A stretch of DNA of 60,777 nucleotides from JAYTQQ01 sp043746635 (GCA_043746635.1 JAYTQQ010000191.1:1-60777); one strand, 5' to 3'; positions 32,078-41,655 are shown, numbered from the stretch's first letter. Made by a program: numbers and translations. The notes: generated by a model from the letters alone, not told the origin.

Positions 32078-34972
32078 ATGACAATAGATTTTAATCAGTA
32101 TCTTCAGAAGATTGACGCTAAATTTGCTCCTAAATCTGTTCAAGCCGTACTTGAATTACATGCCGAAGGCGGAACGGTTCCGTTCATTGCCAGGTACCGT
32201 AAAGAAAAAACCGGCAACCTCGATGAAGTCGAGATCAGACACATTTTAGAAGCTTCAGAAACTTTCGCAGAGATTAACAAGCGACGCGAATTCGTTTTGA
32301 AAGAGATCGAATCTCAGGGCAACCTGACCGATGATATTAAAAAACGTCTCGACACGAGCTTTGATCTCGGCGAACTAGAAGAAATTTATCGTCCGTTCAA
32401 AAAGAAGAAGAAAACCAAAGCCACTCTCGCGCGCGAAGCGGGTCTCGAACCTCTCGCAAATTGGATTTGGTCTTTAGGTCACGGCGAACTCAAAGACGAA
32501 ACCACCCTCGAAGTCAAAGCAAAGGATTTTATCAATCCGTCACTTGGTTTCGTCACTTACGAACTTGCTTTAAAGGGTGCTCAAGACATTATAGTCGAGC
32601 GCATTTCGAACAATCCAGAACTCCGTGAAAATGTTCGCTCGAACTTTTTCGGATTCGGCAAAGTCGTTTCGAAAAGCACGAAAGAATTTAAGACTCATTC
32701 TAAATATGAAATGTACAAAGAATTTTCTGAAGGAGTTAAATCTCTTCAAGAAGCTAAGCATTCTCATCGTTACTTAGCGATGCGCCGTGGTTGGACCGAA
32801 GGCGAACTGGCCGTTACCATCGAAGGCGACGAAGTTTTGCTTTTAAAAAAATTCGAAACCGTTGCTCTTTCTCAGCCCGACAGCCTTGCGGCCCAGTTTC
32901 TTAAATCTTGCGCGCAGATTGCGCTCAGTGTTCACGTGTATCCTTCTATTACGAACGAAGTTCACCGCGTCCTTAAGGACAAAGCCGACAAAGATGCGAT
33001 CACCGTTTTTGCAGAAAATGTTCGACGCGTTTTACTCTCTTCACCTTTTGGTCCAAGATGTGTTTTGGGCGTGGATCCAGGCCTACGCACCGGTTGTAAA
33101 ATTGCTTTAATTGATAAGCAAGGAAACTTCATTTCGCATACGGTTCTTCACGTTCAAGGAAGCGACGCCGATTCTAAGGCGAAATCCTTGTTCAATGAAG
33201 TTCTGAAACAAATTAAAATTGACGCCGTTGCGGTCGGTAACGGAACAGGCGGGCGCGAAGCCGAAATTTTCTTGAGAAAAATCTTAAAAGAAATCGATGC
33301 CGCAATTCCTGTTATTATGGTGAGTGAATCAGGTGCCAGCGTTTATTCGGCAAGTGATGTGGCTCGGGAAGAATTTCCAGAATTGGACCTTACGGTTCGC
33401 GGCGCGATTTCGATCGCGCGTCGTTTGCAAGATCCATTAGCTGAGCTCGTTAAAGTCGATCCTAAATCAATCGGGGTAGGTCAGTATCAACATGATGTGA
33501 CTCAGACGCATTTGCAAAAAAGTCTCGAGGGCGTTGTTGAAAGCTGCGTGAATAACGTGGGCGTTGATCTCAATACAGCTTCGGCTCCTCTCTTGTCACA
33601 TGTTTCGGGTATTGGTCCTGCGCTCGCTAAAAATATTGTTGAATTCAGAAAAGCCAATGGTCTCTTTGAAGATCGCGCGCAGCTCATGAAAGTTGGAAGA
33701 TTCACCAGCAAAGTTTACGAACAATGCGGCGGATTCTTGCGCATCAACGGCGGAAAAGTTTTACTTGATCAAACCGGCATTCACCCTGAGCGCTACACGG
33801 CGGTTCGTGATATGTCGCAAGAAGTAGGCGTTCAAATTTCTCAACTTATCGGTGACGGAGCAAAAAAACTTCTCGAAGTCCGCACGAAGTGGGCAGCGCT
33901 TGTTGGTGAATTCACTTTCGATGATATTATCAAAGAACTAGAAAAACCAGGTCGTGATCCGCGTGATCCATTTAAGGTTTTTGCTTTCCGTGATGATATT
34001 TTTGAGATGAAGGATTTGAAGACCGGCATGATTTGCCCGGGTATCGTGAGCAATGTTACTAATTTTGGAGCATTCGTCGACATCGGCGTTCACCAAGATG
34101 GTCTCGTGCATTTGTCTCAACTTTCTCACCAGTTCATCGATGATCCACGCAAAGTCGTGAATCCGGGTGATCAAGTGACGGTAAAAGTTTTGACTGTCGA
34201 TCTTGATAAAAAACAAATTTCTCTCTCAATGCTTTTGGATGAACGTCCAAAACAAATGGCCCGTACAGATTCAGCCGAAGGTGATTCGCGCGAACCGAGA
34301 CGTCCTCGGGACGACCGTCCACGCCCGAGTCCTCGCGGACCACGTGCTCCCGGTGCGGCAGCCGAAGGCGGAAGACCTTCTCGGGACGACCGTCCTCGCG
34401 ATAATCGTCCGCGCCCAAGCGGCCCTGGCGGACCACGTCGGAATAATCGTCCTCCTAGAGATGATCTCATTAAGCCAGCGGTGAATCCGAACGAGAAAAA
34501 ATATCGTCAGGATTACCAAGATAAAATGGCAAGACCTTCAGGTGAACGACCTCCGCAAAGAGATGATCGTCCGCCAAGAGGCGACCGACCTGACCGTGGG
34601 CCAAGAAAAGACCGTGGAGCTGAAGAAACTCCAATGGCAAAAAATCTGACTCCGCAAGCGCAAGCTGAACTTTTTGGTAAACAACGTGAAGCGAACAAAC
34701 ACAAAACTGCGAGTCAGATTGTGCGCGAACGTTTAGCTGCAAAACCGCCGAAGAAAAAAGAGATGAAGAGACCTGAGCACCGACCTGTCGAATCAGAGGT
34801 TCCGACCGAAGTTCCGGCGACTCCTCAAGCGGATGGCGGAGAAAAACCAAATCCACGTCCGCAGCAGCAGCAGCAGCGTCCACCTCAACAGCAGCAACGG
34901 CCAGGACAAAGACCACAACAGTCGTCTTTTAATAATAATCCGTTTGCGGCTCTTCTTAATATTAAAAAATAG
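32078..34972 (+). CDS. tex: Tex-family S1 RNA-binding protein with long Arg/Pro-rich C-terminal extension
   Basis: 964 aa. Residues ~1-730 are a complete Tex: N-terminal helical domain (PFIARYRKEKTGNLDEVEIR), YqgF/RNase H-like domain (VLGVDPGLRTGCKIALID), helix-hairpin-helix segments (LSHVSGIGPALAKNIVEFR) and S1 domain (GMICPGIVSNVTNFGAFVDI). Tex/Spt6-like proteins act on transcribing RNA polymerase. After ~735 there is a ~230-residue low-complexity tail with RDDRPR/RGDRP-type repeats and a Gln-run, not found in typical ~780-aa Tex proteins. It follows infA by 24 bases and is probably co-transcribed. Confidence 0.93.
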   Translation: MTIDFNQYLQKIDAKFAPKSVQAVLELHAEGGTVPFIARYRKEKTGNLDEVEIRHILEASETFAEINKRREFVLKEIESQGNLTDDIKKRLDTSFDLGELEEIYRPFKKKKKTKATLAREAGLEPLANWIWSLGHGELKDETTLEVKAKDFINPSLGFVTYELALKGAQDIIVERISNNPELRENVRSNFFGFGKVVSKSTKEFKTHSKYEMYKEFSEGVKSLQEAKHSHRYLAMRRGWTEGELAVTIEGDEVLLLKKFETVALSQPDSLAAQFLKSCAQIALSVHVYPSITNEVHRVLKDKADKDAITVFAENVRRVLLSSPFGPRCVLGVDPGLRTGCKIALIDKQGNFISHTVLHVQGSDADSKAKSLFNEVLKQIKIDAVAVGNGTGGREAEIFLRKILKEIDAAIPVIMVSESGASVYSASDVAREEFPELDLTVRGAISIARRLQDPLAELVKVDPKSIGVGQYQHDVTQTHLQKSLEGVVESCVNNVGVDLNTASAPLLSHVSGIGPALAKNIVEFRKANGLFEDRAQLMKVGRFTSKVYEQCGGFLRINGGKVLLDQTGIHPERYTAVRDMSQEVGVQISQLIGDGAKKLLEVRTKWAALVGEFTFDDIIKELEKPGRDPRDPFKVFAFRDDIFEMKDLKTGMICPGIVSNVTNFGAFVDIGVHQDGLVHLSQLSHQFIDDPRKVVNPGDQVTVKVLTVDLDKKQISLSMLLDERPKQMARTDSAEGDSREPRRPRDDRPRPSPRGPRAPGAAAEGGRPSRDDRPRDNRPRPSGPGGPRRNNRPPRDDLIKPAVNPNEKKYRQDYQDKMARPSGERPPQRDDRPPRGDRPDRGPRKDRGAEETPMAKNLTPQAQAELFGKQREANKHKTASQIVRERLAAKPPKKKEMKRPEHRPVESEVPTEVPATPQADGGEKPNPRPQQQQQRPPQQQQRPGQRPQQSSFNNNPFAALLNIKK

Positions 34973-34988
34973 ATCTCTCTTAAACCGA

Positions 34989-35009
34989 CCTGTCAAACTC
35001 TTTGGCAGG
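34989..35009 (+). terminator. Short hairpin after tex
   Basis: CCTGTCAAA (34989-34997) pairs with TTTGGCAGG (35001-35009) with one G-T wobble and a 3-nt loop. No U-tract follows, so termination is only suggested by position. Confidence 0.35.
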
Positions 35010-35124
35010 CTACACAGGAGCGACTTGGAGCCTCACAAATAACTAGTACAGGTCTTTGATCTATCCCGCGGGCCCTCTCTTGGCCTACTTAAAAAGCTAG
35101 ACTCCAGCACAACCACAAAGTGTT

Positions 35125-35168
35125 ATAAGATTTTGAACACAGAAGACATTCTATGTTCAAAATCTTAT
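35125..35168 (+). promoter_or_regulatory. Perfect 15-bp hairpin enclosing the start codon of the broken gene
   Basis: Arms 35125-35139 and 35154-35168 are exact reverse complements with a 14-nt loop. The loop holds AGAAG, a possible ribosome-binding site, and the first base of the ATG at 35153; the right arm covers the first codons. In mRNA this would hide the initiation region, so it could control translation. No T-run follows, which argues against a simple terminator. Confidence 0.45.
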
Positions 35169-35604
35169 TTGCTGTGGCAATTAGTTTCGTTTCTGTGACC
35201 CGCGCAACCGCCCCGCCCCGCTCAGTTGGGTTGAGATCAATCCGAGCGACCGTCTTTTCTTAAGCGACCTTACCTGCAATGACGGAAAAATAACCGCGAA
35301 GCTTCAATCTTCTACCGAAAAAATTGAAACCAGAACTTTCGTCGCGGATGGCGGTAAGCTCACTAAAGTCAGTGTCGAAAGCATGGTGATTGAGAAAGGT
35401 TCGAAGAATCCTCTCCGGAATGAAAAATTTCAACGTAGCTGTGGAGAGATTTTTATCACCGAAGACGGTCGAGGTATTTCGACGGGTACCGTAGGTACAA
35501 ATAAAGATCGACTCACCCGACCTAAAAATAATAAAGAGCTCAATGAATCGCTCGCGCTCTTAAAAGATTATGGTATTTATAAAGACTTATGTGATCATCC
35601 ATAA
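35153..35604 (+). pseudogene. Frameshifted gene for a small secreted protein
   Basis: ATG 35153 opens a good signal peptide (FKILFAVAISFVSVTRATA), but this frame stops at 35263. The remainder of the protein continues in the next frame from about 35210 to TAA 35604 (LSWVEINPSDRLFL, LTCNDGKITAKLQ, QRSCGEIFITEDG, GIYKDLCDHP). The join falls in the repetitive tract CCGCCCCGCCCCG (35208-35220), where loss of one base restores the reading. The reconstructed product would be ~150 aa with three or more Cys. It is either a slippage mutation, a sequencing error in a GC tract, or a phase-variable gene. Family not recognised. Confidence 0.6.
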
Positions 35605-35646
35605 CGACGCGACTTCACTGCGAGCTTCGAAAATTCAGATCTCACG

Positions 35647-36765
35647 CTAGACGCCGACGAGCGCTCGATATTTCTCGATAATTGAGCCGCTGATTTTTTC
35701 AAAACTAAACTCTTCGGTGATTCTTTTGCTCGCGCGGCTCCCGAATTCTTTCCATTTTGGTTGTGCCGAAAGTGCGCGTTTAAGGGCGTCACTTGCTGAA
35801 GACGGGTCTTCGGGTTCGAATAAAAACCCGGTTTGATTTTCGATTACGACGTCGGGAGTACCTCCAGATGAAGTTCCCAAAACGGGTAGGCCCGCAAGTT
35901 GCGCTTCGAGTAGGCTTAAAGCAAAACATTCTTTATACGAAGGAAGCGCGTAAAGATCGAGACCTGGCATATATTTGAAGGAGTCGCTCATAGCACCCTT
36001 GAAGTGAACGCGCTCTGCCAATGAAGGAGAAAGCAAGCTATGATATTTCTCGATTGCTTCGGCGTAGGCCCAAGCTTTTGGATCGTCTTCGGTGCGTCCG
36101 CCGATAAAAACTAAGTGAAGTCTCGGTTCAGAAGTCATGAGAGGGATAGCGCCTTCAAGAAATTCTTTAATTCCTTTTTGGGGATCAATTCGGCTCACGA
36201 GACCTACGACGATGGCGTCTTGATCAACGCCAAGAGCTTTGCGGGCAACTTCTCTTTTTAAAAATCCGCCGAAAGTTTTTTCGATATCACGGCCGTAACG
36301 AATAACTTTAATTTTATCTTTCGCAATGGGTATATATTTTTGCAAGAGGCTTTGTGCCGGCAAGCTTGAGCACCACATTTCGTCAACGAACAGATATTCG
36401 AAAAAATGAATCGGATCTTTTTTCGAATGACTAATGAGGATATGGGTTTGTAAAACGACTTTCGGTAAGGCGATGCCACGAAGCTTTGCACCGATCAGGC
36501 TTGGCAAAACGACGGCAAGATCTTGAGTGCTATGAAGATGAATGACTTGCCAGCGTTTTGCCCGGATCCCTAAGCCTAACTCTTTGCGACTGAATATAGT
36601 AGAAATTTCCGAAGACGCACATTTTTCGGCAAGCCGAGACGCGGGCAACACCATCATGGTGATATTAAGCCCGCGGGCCTTCTGGTCGGCCGCGAGCGAA
36701 AAAGCGTAAGCTTCTAAGCCAGAAAAACTCGGGCGCGGGCAAACGTGCAAGATAGATAAACTCAT
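35647..36765 (-). CDS. Glycosyltransferase, family GT4 type
   Basis: 372 aa, GT-B fold. The N-terminal acceptor domain begins ILHVCPRPSFSGLEAYAFSL; the C-terminal donor domain has VGLVSRIDPQKGIKEFLEGA and the EX7E motif (KECFALSLLEAQLAGLPVLG), ending with ENQTGFLFEPEDP. Retaining transfer from a nucleotide sugar, likely in cell-surface glycan synthesis. Its ATG overlaps the end of the HAD phosphatase gene by four bases, so the pair is translated together; product specificity cannot be read. Confidence 0.9.
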   Translation of the reverse strand: MSLSILHVCPRPSFSGLEAYAFSLAADQKARGLNITMMVLPASRLAEKCASSEISTIFSRKELGLGIRAKRWQVIHLHSTQDLAVVLPSLIGAKLRGIALPKVVLQTHILISHSKKDPIHFFEYLFVDEMWCSSLPAQSLLQKYIPIAKDKIKVIRYGRDIEKTFGGFLKREVARKALGVDQDAIVVGLVSRIDPQKGIKEFLEGAIPLMTSEPRLHLVFIGGRTEDDPKAWAYAEAIEKYHSLLSPSLAERVHFKGAMSDSFKYMPGLDLYALPSYKECFALSLLEAQLAGLPVLGTSSGGTPDVVIENQTGFLFEPEDPSSASDALKRALSAQPKWKEFGSRASKRITEEFSFEKISGSIIEKYRALVGV

Positions 36766-37571
36766 TTTTTAAGAATTGCCTTTGCTATTTCGACAAAGCC
36801 TTGGCCGCCTTCGAGGCTTGCCACGAAGCTTGGCTTGCTGTTGAGTTGCGATTCGAAATTTTTGATGTTCGCGACCGCAAACGAATTTTCGAAGAAGCTG
36901 AACATCGGTTCGTCGTTAGGAGAGTCGCCGGAGAAAGCAAATTTTTTCTGGGTTCGTTCTAAGTCTAACCCTAGCTCTTCGCGGGCAAAAATCTTGCACA
37001 TTGAAAGTTTATCGTAACTTCCGAACCAGGCGTTCACGTGAATCGAAGAAATCTTTGCCGTTGCCCCGGCCTCCTCAAAGAGGCTCACGATCCTTTGTAC
37101 TTCACTTTGGGGCAAGGCCGGAACATCTTCGCAGAAATCAATCGCCACATCCATCAACCGCGAAAACTGATCACTCGCGAGGGCGGAGCCTTTTACTTTT
37201 TGTAAAATTTCGATCGCGAGCTTATCGAGACGTACGCGATTTTGAAGACGGATCACTTCATCGACAACAAAATGCCTGAGCATTTTTTTATTATGGTAGC
37301 GAAAATAAAATGCACCGTTTTCTCCGACGACTCCTCCAACGGGCCAAAGTCTTGCGATCATTTCACACCAGCCAGCCGGACGTCCCGTGACGGGAACAAC
37401 CGTTACGCCGAGATCTTGGAGGGTCCAAAGGGCTTGATAAGCATCGGCGTGAAGCTGACCTTGGTCGGTGAGTGTGTCGTCGATATCCGTAAAGAGATAT
37501 TGAACTTCAGTGTTTGCAAAATTCGAAAGCGACTGCATTTTGGCGAGGGCGTGAACCGATTTTGCTTCCAT
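36762..37571 (-). CDS. HAD-IIB family sugar phosphatase
   Basis: 269 aa. HAD motif I TDIDDTLT (nucleophile Asp29, acid Asp31), motif II PVTGRP, a Lys in the KLSMCKIF stretch and motif IV GDSPNDEPMF. The Cof/MPGP-type (IIB) cap lies between. Such enzymes dephosphorylate hexose phosphates or glycosyl-glycerate phosphates. Coupling with a GT4 gene suggests a two-step route (glycosyl transfer to a phosphorylated acceptor, then dephosphorylation), as in mannosylglycerate or sucrose synthesis; the exact product is unknown. An ATG at 37538 is an alternative start. Confidence 0.85.
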   Translation of the reverse strand: MEAKSVHALAKMQSLSNFANTEVQYLFTDIDDTLTDQGQLHADAYQALWTLQDLGVTVVPVTGRPAGWCEMIARLWPVGGVVGENGAFYFRYHNKKMLRHFVVDEVIRLQNRVRLDKLAIEILQKVKGSALASDQFSRLMDVAIDFCEDVPALPQSEVQRIVSLFEEAGATAKISSIHVNAWFGSYDKLSMCKIFAREELGLDLERTQKKFAFSGDSPNDEPMFSFFENSFAVANIKNFESQLNSKPSFVASLEGGQGFVEIAKAILKK

Positions 37572-37691
37572 ATTGAGTGAACTCCGTTTCGAACTTCTTA
37601 GCCGTACTCAAAGATACTGCGTCAAAATTTCTACTTGCAAGATTTGAGTTGTACCCTCATTTTTATGAAGAGCACAAAAGGATTTTCATTC

Positions 37692-40538
37692 ATGAGTAAA
37701 AAATCTCTGGCCGGTAAAACACTTGTCATCGTTGAGTCTCCGACCAAAGCTAAAACAATTCGAAAATTTTTAGGCAAAGATTTTATCGTCGAAAGTTGCA
37801 TGGGACATGTTCGCGATTTGCCTCAATCTGCTAAGGATATTCCTGAAAAAATTAAAAAGCAAAAGTGGGCGAGTCTAGGTGTGGATGTCGACCACGATTT
37901 TGAGCCCGTTTACTGTGTGCCTAAAAATAAAGTGAAGATTGTTAAAGAACTCAAAGATAAGTTAGCCGAAGCAAGCTTTCTCTACCTCGCAACGGACGAA
38001 GACAGAGAAGGAGAAAGTATCTCGTGGCATTTACTTGAGACTCTAAAGCCAAAAGTTCCTTATAAGCGCATGGTTTTTCACGAGATCACCAAAGACGCGA
38101 TTCAAAAATCTCTTAAAGATGTCAGAGAAATCGATTTTAATCTCGTCAAAGCTCAAGAAGCGAGACGTATTCTGGATCGTTTGGTGGGTTACACGATCTC
38201 TCCCCTTATCTGGAAAAAAATTGCTTACGGTTTGTCGGCAGGTCGAGTTCAATCGGTTGCCGTGAAACTCTTAGTCGAGCGTGAGCACGAGCGCATTAAA
38301 TTTAAGCGTTCGCAGTATTGGGATATTCAGGGCCAAAATGAAAAAGATGACGTGCCCTTCGAGACAAAACTCAACTCCTATAAATCAAAACGTATCGCAA
38401 GCGGAAAAGACTTTGATTCAACGACGGGCGCTTTACTTGCAGACAAAAAGAATGAAGTCATACATCTCGATGCGGCAGGGGCGAATAGGCTTCTCAAAGA
38501 ACTCCAAAATCAAGCTTGGAAAACTACCGAAGTCGAACAGAAGCCTTTTTCTCGAAAACCGCCGGCTCCTTTTATTACTTCGACTCTTCAGCAGGAGTCG
38601 AACCGAAAACTCAGTCTCAGCGCGAGAGAGACCATGCAAGTGGCGCAAAGTTTATATGAGCAAGGTTTCATTACTTATATGAGAACTGATTCAACATTCT
38701 TGTCGACCGAGGCTCTTGAATCAGCGCGAGCACGCATTCTTGATCTGTACGGTAAAGAATATTTGCCCGAAGAAGCACGTCGATACGAAGGCAAAAAAGC
38801 AAAGGGCGCTCAAGAAGCGCATGAAGCAATCAGACCTTCGGGAACAACGTTTTCGACTCCGGACGAAACGGGTCTTAAAGGTCCGCAGTATAAATTATAC
38901 GAACTCATTTGGAAGCGCACGATGGCGAGCCAAATGGTGAACTCGAAACAAAATCAGGTCAGCGTGCGGTTTCAAGTCGGCGAAGCACTCTTTGCAGCGA
39001 ACGGAATGACGATTGAGTTTCCAGGATTTTTGCGTGCTTACGTAGAGGGTTCTGATGACGAACAAGGTTCACTCGACGAACGTGAAGTGCGATTGCCTGA
39101 TCTTAAAGTGGGCGACGTTATTAAGTGTCAAACGCTTGAGGTGAGCGAACACGAAACGAAACCTCCGGCAAGATATACAGATGCGAGTCTTGTCCAAACG
39201 ATGGAAAAAGAAGGGATCGGTCGACCGTCAACATACGCCGCGGTTATCAGTACGATCATTGACCGCGGTTATTCGAAACGTTTAGCGAACGCTTTGACTC
39301 CTACTTTTACGGCGATGGTCGTTGCGAAGTTATTGCAGCAACACCTTCCTCAGTATGTTGATCTCGGATTTACTTCATCGATGGAAAAATCGCTCGATGA
39401 CATTGCTGATGGCGATCTCGATGAGAAAAAATATCTGAAGTCTGTTTACTTCGGCGAAAAGGGTTTGCTCAAGCAAGTTGAATCTCAAGAAAAGAAAATT
39501 GATCCGGACGAAGCAAGGTCGATTAATCTCGAAGGGCTCGAGGGATTGAGTTTTCGCGTTGGGCGTTTCGGCGCTTACGTCAGCGTGATGCAAGCCAACG
39601 GCGAAGAGGTGAGTGCCTCCCTGCCCGAAGCCCAATCGCCCGCGGATATTACGAGAGAGATCGTTGATAAACTGATCGATCAAAAAATCAATGGTTCGGA
39701 TGCGCTCGGTATTGACCCACTGACGAACTTGAAAATTTATGTTTTAACGGGTCGTTATGGGCCTTACGTACAGCTCGGCGAATCGACCGGTGAAGATGCT
39801 AAGCCGAAGCGCGTGAGTATTCCTCCGCAGATGCCGGTTGAGTCGGTCGGGCTTGCTCAAGCTCAAGAGCTGTTGCAGCTTCCAAAAACTTTAGGCGCCC
39901 ATCCGGGAACTGGCAAAGAGGTGAAGGCAGGCCTCGGCCGCTTTGGTCCTTACATTGTTCATGACGGAGATTTCAGGTCTATTCCTAAAACAGATAATCT
40001 TTTTGAAATTAAATTTGATCGCGCACTCGAACTTCTTGCCCAGCCTAAAAAAGGTCGCGGACGTTCGGCTCCGATTAAAGAACTTGGTAAGCATCCTGAG
40101 TCGGGTGAAGACGTTCAAGTATACAGTGGTAAATTTGGTCCTTATATCAAAACCGGTAAGTACAATGTTTCGGTTTCAGAGAACATAAAGCCTGAAGATA
40201 TCACGATGGCACAAGCTCTCGAACTTTTTGAAAATAAAAATATGGATACGAGCAAAGCTTCCGGAAAGCCTCCGGCAAAAGCTTCGGCCAAGAAAGCCTC
40301 CGCCGCAAAAGCTGATCCTAAGCCAAAAGTTTTCGTCAAAACAAAAGCGCCTTCCAAAGTCGTAACGGCGGCATCTCCAAAGCCCGTTATTTCGAAACCA
40401 AAATCGGTGATGGTGATTGCAAAACCAAACGATCCTAATAAGAGAAGAGCGGTGAAAGCTTCACCAATCCCGCCTATTAAAACAAAAGAAAAACCGACTG
40501 AAAATAAAGCTCAGCCGGCCCGCCTTAACAAACGTTAA
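37692..40538 (+). CDS. topA: DNA topoisomerase I
   Basis: 948 aa from ATG 37692 (AAAGGA upstream; ATG 37665 also possible). Toprim domain (LVIVESPTKAKTIRKFLG; acidic DEDREGE), and the catalytic Tyr in QGFITYMRTDSTFLS. Type IA core to ~residue 580. The C-terminus has no zinc fingers but three repeats with the G-R/K-Y/F-GPY signature (GRYGPYVQLGE, GRFGPYIVHDG, GKFGPYIKTGK), as in many non-enterobacterial TopA proteins, then a ~100-residue Lys/Ala/Pro tail. It relaxes negative supercoils. Confidence 0.96.
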   Translation: MSKKSLAGKTLVIVESPTKAKTIRKFLGKDFIVESCMGHVRDLPQSAKDIPEKIKKQKWASLGVDVDHDFEPVYCVPKNKVKIVKELKDKLAEASFLYLATDEDREGESISWHLLETLKPKVPYKRMVFHEITKDAIQKSLKDVREIDFNLVKAQEARRILDRLVGYTISPLIWKKIAYGLSAGRVQSVAVKLLVEREHERIKFKRSQYWDIQGQNEKDDVPFETKLNSYKSKRIASGKDFDSTTGALLADKKNEVIHLDAAGANRLLKELQNQAWKTTEVEQKPFSRKPPAPFITSTLQQESNRKLSLSARETMQVAQSLYEQGFITYMRTDSTFLSTEALESARARILDLYGKEYLPEEARRYEGKKAKGAQEAHEAIRPSGTTFSTPDETGLKGPQYKLYELIWKRTMASQMVNSKQNQVSVRFQVGEALFAANGMTIEFPGFLRAYVEGSDDEQGSLDEREVRLPDLKVGDVIKCQTLEVSEHETKPPARYTDASLVQTMEKEGIGRPSTYAAVISTIIDRGYSKRLANALTPTFTAMVVAKLLQQHLPQYVDLGFTSSMEKSLDDIADGDLDEKKYLKSVYFGEKGLLKQVESQEKKIDPDEARSINLEGLEGLSFRVGRFGAYVSVMQANGEEVSASLPEAQSPADITREIVDKLIDQKINGSDALGIDPLTNLKIYVLTGRYGPYVQLGESTGEDAKPKRVSIPPQMPVESVGLAQAQELLQLPKTLGAHPGTGKEVKAGLGRFGPYIVHDGDFRSIPKTDNLFEIKFDRALELLAQPKKGRGRSAPIKELGKHPESGEDVQVYSGKFGPYIKTGKYNVSVSENIKPEDITMAQALELFENKNMDTSKASGKPPAKASAKKASAAKADPKPKVFVKTKAPSKVVTAASPKPVISKPKSVMVIAKPNDPNKRRAVKASPIPPIKTKEKPTENKAQPARLNKR

Positions 40539-40684
40539 AACTCCCCGTTTTTACAGGGCCCGTGACTTTTTTGGTCAAGACTTTGATCGAAACCGCACAT
40601 GAGATCGATTCAATTTCACGGCCCGCAATCTATTCAATGGCATAGTTCATGCTCTTTCGTATAGATGCGCCATGGGAGGCTTCA

Positions 40685-41242
40685 ATGAAAAGCATTCGAA
40701 AATTAGCAATACTTGGTACTCTTATTTTTTCAGTCCGCGCGATCGCAGTTGATCTTATGCCCGAAGCAATGAAATGGATGGGCGAGTACAGTCAGGCAAG
40801 CGCGATTCATTTCACCGGTCCGGGCGATGAAAAATCCTGCCAACTCGAAGCACCTGATGCGAAATGGGATGGCCGAGTTTGCGTCGAGACAACTCAAAAT
40901 AAAATTAATATTTCAAAGGTGAGTGATGATAAAACTGGAGAAAAATATTTAGTCCAAATCGGAATCATCGGCGGCAATATTCATACTTGTGATTTTGCTG
41001 GCGAAATGACTTTACAAAATGACAAGCTGGTTTACCAAGATGTGATTCCGGATCGAAAAGAAATTTGCAGAATCGAAATTGAACATCAGGGCACCGGGCT
41101 TAAAATGGCGGCGAGGGATAACTGTAGCGAATACTATTGTGGTTTTGGGCTTGTCTTAACGGGTACAGATCAAGTATTTAAACGTACAGGTGCCGGACAC
41201 GAAGTGACTTCCCAAACGGCCAAACAACAGGAGCAAGAATGA
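40685..41242 (+). CDS. Exported protein of unknown function
   Basis: 185 aa from ATG 40685 with a strong SD (GGGAGG); a TTG/ATG further upstream (40649) would precede that SD. Signal peptide (RKLAILGTLIFSVRAIA), then a soluble domain with six cysteines (EKSCQLEAP, GRVCVETT, IHTCDFAG, KEICRIEIE, DNCSEYYCGFG), likely disulphide-bonded in the periplasm. The glycine/cysteine pattern is reminiscent of small lipocalin-like or lysozyme-inhibitor-like folds, but I do not recognise a family. Its stop overlaps the next ATG. Confidence 0.7.
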   Translation: MKSIRKLAILGTLIFSVRAIAVDLMPEAMKWMGEYSQASAIHFTGPGDEKSCQLEAPDAKWDGRVCVETTQNKINISKVSDDKTGEKYLVQIGIIGGNIHTCDFAGEMTLQNDKLVYQDVIPDRKEICRIEIEHQGTGLKMAARDNCSEYYCGFGLVLTGTDQVFKRTGAGHEVTSQTAKQQEQE

Positions 41243-41655
41243 GAAATTGTATAGCTGCATTTATCTTTTTAGTGTCACCGATACTCTCGGCGGCGCCTGT
41301 TCAAAAAGATATGTGCAAGGTGCTCTTGTCTCATTTAGCGAGCGAGTACATCGGAGAATGCGATGGCACTTTATACACCGTGATCAATCAAACTCTCGAC
41401 GGATCGACACTCAACTTTAAGGTTAATGGCGCGCCGTTGATCCAAATTTTGATGAGTCCAACCCCCGAAGAAGATAATCTTTTGAAAAATTACGGTATTG
41501 AGTGCGATCGCGATCAAATCAATGTGACCTACAACCGTAGGTCTGATGGCATGCCGGTCCTCCAAAAATTACAGGTTTTGGATGGTGGCAAGCTCGGTCT
41601 TTTTAATGGCCTTGATTCTGAGAGCATTAGTTGCCTTCTCAATCCTAGTAAATAG
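41239..41655 (+). CDS. Exported small protein of unknown function
   Basis: 138 aa. Starts with ATGA overlap and SD AGGAGCAAGA. Signal peptide (CIAAFIFLVSPILSAA), mature chain with cysteines in KDMCKVLL, GECDGTLY, GIECDRDQ and ISCLLNPSK. It is translationally coupled to the preceding exported Cys-rich protein, suggesting the two act together in the periplasm. No family recognised. Confidence 0.68.
   Translation: MRNCIAAFIFLVSPILSAAPVQKDMCKVLLSHLASEYIGECDGTLYTVINQTLDGSTLNFKVNGAPLIQILMSPTPEEDNLLKNYGIECDRDQINVTYNRRSDGMPVLQKLQVLDGGKLGLFNGLDSESISCLLNPSK

Noticed and set aside
34134..34916. Several ORFs opposite or in other frames of the tex tail
   Set aside because: They arise from low-complexity Arg/Pro/Gln repeats and have no start signals.
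35125..35168. Simple terminator of tex
   Set aside because: No U-tract follows and the hairpin covers an ATG; a regulatory role is more plausible, although termination is not excluded.
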